DNA from: Welwitschia mirabilis
Lineage: Eukaryota; Gnetophyta; Gnetopsida; Welwitschiales
DNA length: 64,000 nt
Assembly: GCA_051453625.1 (NCBI GenBank)
Contig: JBOZIK010000001.1
Span: 280,644,684-280,708,683, forward strand
Direction of reading: 5' to 3'
The notes beneath the pieces are model-generated. The model saw only the letters and a list, made by a program, of their open reading frames with translations. It searched no databases and was not told the origin of the DNA. This document shows, piece by piece, positions 58,754-64,000 of the stretch. Position 1 is the first letter of the stretch, and each line of letters opens with the position of its first letter. Both the position numbers and the translations under genes were made by a program.

Positions 58754-60000
58754 CTATTTATTTCATACAAGGATTAAATCTCTATTGATGTTCTCTATTA
58801 GGCTTAGAAGTTTTCTCTAAGTAGATCTTCTACATAAAAATAATGGAGTCAATACCTTTAAAATTAGATATCATTAATCCTATACCATTTTTATGTTATT
58901 TCAACACAAAAATAAGAGATTATTCTTGTGAACTTGAGATTCTAGCATAAATAAATATAAGATATGAGTTGTTATTTTCTAGAAATGAATATTGTATATT
59001 TTTATGAAGAGGTTTAAGCTCAACATTTGGGATGCACTCTTTGCTAGAAGGTTGTTGTTGTAATGCATATGGTAAAGGTTTAAATCTATCTTTCCATTTG
59101 ATGGTTCATATTAAAATTCTTTTGTATTTTAAGTGTTAATTCTTCATGAATTCACATAATGGATGATCTCTTAAAGAAGATAGAAAGTCAAATATTTCCA
59201 TCTTCTTAATTTTATAAGTTAAGATCTTCTATGCCATCCATATAGTTGGTTTTCATATAATTGAAAACTTATAATCTTGTATTAATATTTTTAAATAAAA
59301 TTTTTACCACTTTATTTCTATAGTTGGTGAGAGAGTTATAGGTATCTATGAATGATCTTCCTAAGATAAGTAAAAGACCTTTTAAGTTATAGTTATTTTA
59401 AAAATACAAAATCAACTCAATAGTAAAATTTGTCAACTTATACTAGGATTTTTTTTACTACTCTTTTGAGAATTTTAGTTTAATAGTAATTAAGTTATAA
59501 AGTTATATTATTTTATTTATTTCTTCTAAGGAATCTCTTTATTTAATGAATATGGCATTGGGTTAAATGTCTTATCTATTCTTTTGTCACTTGTGCTACC
59601 TGACATAGTTGAAGACCAAGATCTCTAAACTTACATAGAATTTTATTTTGAATTATGGCACTTATTTGTCCAGCTAATAAAGTGTTTTTTATTTCATTCA
59701 TTTTTCTTTTTATTGTGGACATATCTTTAATGAATTTCATATATGAAGGAACTTGTTTTATAGCATCATAAAACAATGTGATCTTTACTTCCTTATAGTT
59801 TTTTAAATATTATTTCTTAAGTTATTCCTTTCTTAGAGATATGACTTGTTCAAGGGATAAAGCTTTTTTGAGTTCTTTACATTTATGCTTTTTTATATTA
59901 TCATTATTTTACTTTTTAGGCTTCTAGTTAGCTAAGTTTTAAGATTAGGTATAGAGGAATCTTCTTTAAGTAGTAAAATGTCCTAAATTCCACAACTAAA
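58754..60000 (-). pseudogene. gag C-terminus, protease and linker of the split Athila-like element
   Basis: Open at 59776-59576: YDAIKQVPSYMKFIKDMSTI, KRKMNEIKNTLLAGQISAII, the conserved stretch before protease in Athila (family: ALEQMPTYAKFMKEILSKK). Protease fragments: KKILV-stop-VDKFYY-stop-VDFVF near 59440, then RSFIDTYNSLTNYRNKVVKI. The active-site loop is not readable. The linker follows: KPLPYALQQQPSSKECIPNV, ELKPLHKNIQYSFLENNN, GIGLMISNFKGIDSIIFM and QRRLNPCMK-like sequence ending at LINE-2. The frame resumes at 52976. Confidence 0.8.
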
Positions 60001-60368
60001 AATTTTCACTTTTACAAACACTTATGTTAAATATTTAAGCCAATAATTCTTACATGAATCTATATGCATGTCAAAAATACATCCTTAAGTAACTTTTAAA
60101 GGTAAAGAAGATAAATAGATCACTTAATGTTTAAATACATGAGAAAATAAAATAATTATTTATTTTCAGAAGAATACAAGTATCATATTGATATTATATC
60201 TCACAAGTCAACCACAAGATATAATAGATTACAAGGATGAACAAATAACTCCATTTTAATAATTTATCATGCACAAGCTAGAATCAACATTTCCAAATTC
60301 CCTTCTTAGCAAGACAAATCAGCATTTTTGTGCTTCATTCAACCACTTATTAAATACAAATAGCATGA
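60001..60368. other. AT-rich gap between gag remnant and solo LTR
   Basis: No coding frame and no recognisable primer-binding site next to 60369. Confidence 0.5.
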
Positions 60369-60899
60369 TGTAAGAACTGTAACCTTGATAGCTCCTAGCA
60401 TGGTCCATGACAGGGTCTTGGGAAGGGGTTTTCCAAGCTTAAGAAGGGATTCTCAAGAAAATCAAATAAGCAATACCTCATACTCAATACAATAATTTGG
60501 ATATACATTTTCAAGTCTCAATACTCCATGAATATACACTAATAAAATGCTCTATCAAAAGGGTGTCAAAAATACCCACTTGTCTAAAGGTTCATTCCTA
60601 TGACCAATAGGAACCCTTTAGATGGGATAAACCCTCTGAAGCCAGATGTCATACACAACTAGACAGGTCACAAACATCACCTTGATTACTCTGACAGCTC
60701 ACTTCTTGGCCAATGGAAGCCCTTCAAGTGGCCCAGCCCCTGAATCCAAATAGTTTAGATTACTTAGCAAGTTTTAGACTAAGATATTACATGTGTAAAG
60801 AAAAATACTCTTAAGATCAACGAAGAAAAATCTATGATACATGTAAAAGTTGTAAGAATTAATTGAAACATGTAAGAAATGAATCGAAAAACTATAAAC

Positions 60900-61090
60900 C
60901 ATATAAATAAGAAATAGAATAACCATAAGCCATACGAACAAGAATTCGAAGAACCAAAAACCATACGAGAAAGGATTTGAAGAATCAAAAACCATATAAG
61001 AAAGGATTCTAAGAATCAAAAATCCTACAAGAATAAAATAAAAACCATAGAAACCATATAAGAATAAAATGAAAGACATAAGAATCATAC
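60900..61090 (+). repeat. Minisatellite, unit about 31 bp, in the solo LTR
   Basis: Units such as GAAGAATCAAAAACCATATA followed by AGAAAGGATTC repeat about five times with decay. On the minus strand the array reads as hydrophobic low-complexity open frames (61112-60774, 60988-60779), which are therefore not genes. Confidence 0.7.
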
Positions 61091-61220
61091 CTGAATTAAA
61101 ATGAAGATTCAAAAATTCCTAAAGATTCAAGGCTTAAAGGTTCAAAGGCTTATCTAAGCTCCAAGGTTCGGTAGCAAAGGCTTCTTCAAAAATGAAAGTG
61201 AGGGGAAATGAGAAGGAGGG

Positions 61221-61232
61221 TTTTATTTATAA
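61221..61232 (-). promoter_or_regulatory. TATA box of the solo LTR
   Basis: Minus strand TTATAAATAAAA, followed by CCCTCCTTCTCATTTCCCCT. Confidence 0.5.
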
Positions 61233-61559
61233 CTAATGTTTAATGGAATGTTAAGAGTCACAAGAATATGAAGATAAAACATCATAAATGAGGGTGGTCA
61301 AGATGGCAAAACTTGGTAAAGATTCAGTAACCACCCTTATTCCATTTCTTGCCAGGTCACTGGATGTATTTATATCATAACAATAAATAGTAATGCTCAT
61401 CATGCAATAATGAGAAATTTTAAAAAACCATATTTAAACTATTTTCCAGATATAAATGCAATAGTTACAAAATTATAACCATAAGAATTATAACTAAATC
61501 ATAAGAATTTTCAACAAGAGAAATATTATGATTACTACAAAATGTGAAGTGTTATTACA

Positions 61560-64000
61560 TGAATTTTTTTTCATAATAAAAATTGCACCACTAGAAATAT
61601 TTAAATAAATACATGTAGTAATTTAACTAGCTTGAGAATCTATAATAATAAAATTTATTTTAATTAAACTTTTAGGTTAAGTCTCTAAACCTTGAAAGTC
61701 TGGATGTAACGTTACTCCATTCCTTAAGAGGTTTCATCATTGAAACTTGATCTATAATACATCTATTTTATTTTCTCCTAATCATTGTACTTACAAAGTT
61801 GAATTTATATTCCTTCAATGCCATATAATTTGTTGAATAGATTGGAATTTTATGTATAAGCTTACTAATCAAAGATATTAATCATCATGATAACAGGAAT
61901 TATCTCTTATGTTTGGAATGAATAATTATTTATAATTTCTCTTCTTCCTTGATCCTTTACCTTGATTTTATAGCATATTCTCTAAAATTTGTGGTATATG
62001 CATACATCAACTTCAAAATTCATAAAAAAAGTTTGTTATGTACTTCTTTCAATACCTCTTTGACACTTCTGCTTATATAATCTAATTAAATTTTTCACTT
62101 ATTGAATTGGAATATCAACTATGTTAAGAATATTTTATTAGACATTTAATTATACTTCTTAAAACATATTTAAATCAATCTACCTGAAATTAATCCCTAT
62201 CCTTTAGGGAAATGTTACCCTTTAAGTCCTTTCTTATGAACATAGATTAGAAGGTTTAATTAAATATAAGACTAGTAATGTAGTTATAGATTTAGTAATT
62301 TCAAAGATCCCAGTAATTAAATGAACAATGTTCAAGGTAATATCTCTAGTAACTACCTATTTTTAGAATGGCTAACTTCTTACTTTATGATTTAGTTATT
62401 TAGCAAAGGTTGACAAAATCAACTTATTGATATTACTTAGATAACTAAGCTTATCAATATAATTATGAAATTAAATAATTATTAAAATTAAATGCAAAGT
62501 AAAAATGTCAAAGTTCAAAATATTTGATAATATCATAAAAAATTCATGTAACAGCAGGTAATTAGTTTACATTTTCTACCAGAATTTTGTCCTCTTCTAA
62601 TAAATGAGAAACTCTTAAATCTTGCTTCAATCCCTTAGAATAGTCTTACTTTTCTTAGAAATTTTGTTCTAATCATTTAAAGATAAATATAGACTCTAAG
62701 GATAGCTATGGAAGTCAAATCTCCAAAAAAAAAAAAAAAAAAAGGAAATCATAAAAATAATGTTTACAATAAACATTTGGGTTAAGGTGGAGCTCACATA
62801 TAGCTAAAGTAAATACAAAATCATGTATAAGAAGGAAAATGCATCATATGAAGCATGTGGAAAATCATGAAGCATCCTAAAATGAGTAGAGATAATAAGG
62901 ATAACAATGCTTAAAAATATAAATACAAGAAAATATTTCAAAATGATGGAAAGGTAATGCTAAAGTAAATACTCTAGTTCATTCATGGGATTGACATTGA
63001 GAAAGTTAATTTACAAAAAGTACCAATTGAAACCTCTAAAGCACAAAGCAAGCTCATAATCATTTAATTTATAGTCACCAATATTACTAGCATGATTACA
63101 CATTATAGTTAATCTTACATAGCTAGTTGTTTTCTTTAATTTCGATCTTCAACCATTCCTTTCAAATCTAATTACTATTTAACCTATGTTTATCCTAGAC
63201 TAATTATATAATGCCTTCGTAGTTAGGTAATGAAATCAAAAAATAAAAAGTAAAAAAAAAAAAGACCTAATTCATGCTTATGGTGATAGTAACATTAGTC
63301 ATCTTCCATCTTTATTTCATTTCCAAGTCACTTTCATAGTCCCTTAAGACACATATTGAAGACAAGAAGATAAGGATTTTATCTATTATATGGATCAATA
63401 TACAAATGATCTAAGAGAGATTCAAATTAATGGTAGTCCACTCCACTTGATTTTGCTGTGATATAAAGCTAAGCATGCAGGAGTTAGAGTTTCCCTTAGC
63501 AAGGTAAAAGTTCCACATCAAATGAAGTCTTCTACTAATTTCATAGTAAAGAGAAGTAAATCAATTTTATTGATTATATTAAATGTCTTTTGTATTTTAC
63601 TTTTACTACCTTGAACTTTCAAGCTGAAGGATTGAATATGGCTAAAAGACTCTAATGATCATTCATCAGAATCAAGTCAAAAAGCTTAGAGTGTATTTCT
63701 TTTACTAGAAATTAGATCAATGTGCATATAATTTTTCTTGTCATTAGAATTTGCAGCATAGTCAAAGAGAAGAAGCACTCTAGAAATAAAAGACTCCAAT
63801 GGAGGAAAAATAAAAACATATCAGACTAAGTCTTGGATCTCTATTTCATATCTTTCTACTATTAATAAATTTTTTGAAAATATTTGCAACTTATTAATCC
63901 TCTAAAATGCTTGTGAGTAGCAAATGTGTGAAACCTGGATTAGAATTAAAGAGAAATTATGGTTTCCTTAAGATTTCTTTCATTTTTGCTAGACTCTACC
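61560..64000. other. AT-rich DNA, nothing recognised
   Basis: No frame resembles a known family. An A19 run at 62725-62743 could be a decayed retroposon tail, but no body or duplication is evident. The stretch AAAGTTCCACATCA near 63507 recalls the start of some copia LTRs; too short to call. Confidence 0.4.

Larger units (their letters stand above)
42165..60000 (-). mobile_element. Athila-like Ty3/gypsy element split by two LINEs
   Basis: Minus-strand order from high to low coordinates: gag end and protease (60000-58754), LINE-2, RT and RNase H (52976-51870), integrase (51869-50300), spacer (50299-49739), LINE-1, rest of spacer (43771-42706), env-like ORF (about 42705-42165). The RT frame resumes across LINE-2 and the spacer across LINE-1, which ties the pieces into one element. 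LTRs are not identified with confidence. Confidence 0.75.
60369..61559 (-). mobile_element. Probable solo LTR, minus strand
   Basis: The termini TGTAAGAAC and GTTATTACA form an 8-of-9 inverted repeat. On the minus strand a TATA box lies at 61232-61221, followed by a C/T-rich leader. No polypurine tract or primer site adjoins it, and the flanking five bases (CATGA, TGAAT) do not match, so an old solo LTR is the best reading. A 31-bp minisatellite lies inside. Confidence 0.5.

Noticed and set aside
60774-61112. Open minus-strand frame of 112 codons with membrane-protein-like composition
   Set aside because: It is generated by a 31-bp minisatellite and AT-rich sequence; composition is low complexity and no family fits.
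62725-62743. A19 tract as the tail of a retroposon
   Set aside because: No upstream element body and no flanking duplication could be seen.
1-64000. tRNA, rRNA, CRISPR or bacterial operon features
   Set aside because: None seen on either strand. The only tRNA-like match is the primer-binding site at 30699-30718, which is the complement used by the retroelement.

Overview
The window is a stretch of plant (flowering-plant-like) nuclear DNA made almost entirely of decayed, nested retrotransposons. It is very AT-rich. I see no intact host gene, no rRNA or tRNA gene, no CRISPR array and no bacterial feature. The plant assignment rests on the element families: a Tekay-type chromovirus, Athila-type Ty3/gypsy elements with a tRNA-Asp primer site and an env-like third ORF, and plant L1 LINEs. 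All coding regions are pseudogenes with many stops and frameshifts. Stops often sit where family members have Gln or Trp codons, as expected from C-to-T (or G-to-A) decay of methylated DNA. The assembly holds seven runs of N.

Layout. 1-7569: the 3' part of a plus-strand chromovirus (RT, RNase H, integrase, chromodomain-like tail) and its long 3' LTR (3028-7569), followed directly by a 51-bp minisatellite (7572-7957). 7958-11580: AT-rich DNA with one unrecognised gene-like relic. 11586-31828: a minus-strand Athila-type complex of about 20 kb. It has an LTR at each end, two internal regions head to tail, a tRNA-Asp primer site and one pair of flanking 5-bp duplications (TAGAT), so it probably descends from one insertion that became a tandem LTR-internal-LTR-internal-LTR array; the middle LTR would lie in the unsized gap at 22125. 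31834-36831: AT-rich DNA bounded by two copies of a 0.4-kb direct repeat. 36832-39560: a plus-strand Athila-like pol relic. 39561-42164: mostly unrecognised, starting with an LTR-like terminus. About 42165-60000: a second Athila-like element on the minus strand, split by two LINEs.

The nest can be unpicked. LINE-1 (43772-49722, plus strand, perfect 16-bp target duplication) lies in the spacer between integrase and the env-like ORF. LINE-2 (52977-58733, minus strand, decayed target duplication of about 19-20 bp) lies in the linker just upstream of the RT fingers, and the gypsy reading frame resumes across it. Beyond it are a probable solo LTR (60369-61559, minus strand) and unrecognised AT-rich DNA to the end.

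The most unusual signals are in the LINEs. Both carry, downstream of the RT, a further coding region that is recognisably homologous between the two copies and that I cannot assign to a known LINE domain. LINE-1 alone carries, further downstream, a fragment resembling a DnaJ J-domain in which the HPD signature reads HLD. A second unusual signal is a short imperfect palindrome (core TCATCTGGACGA) recurring about ten times in the non-coding parts of the Athila complex.
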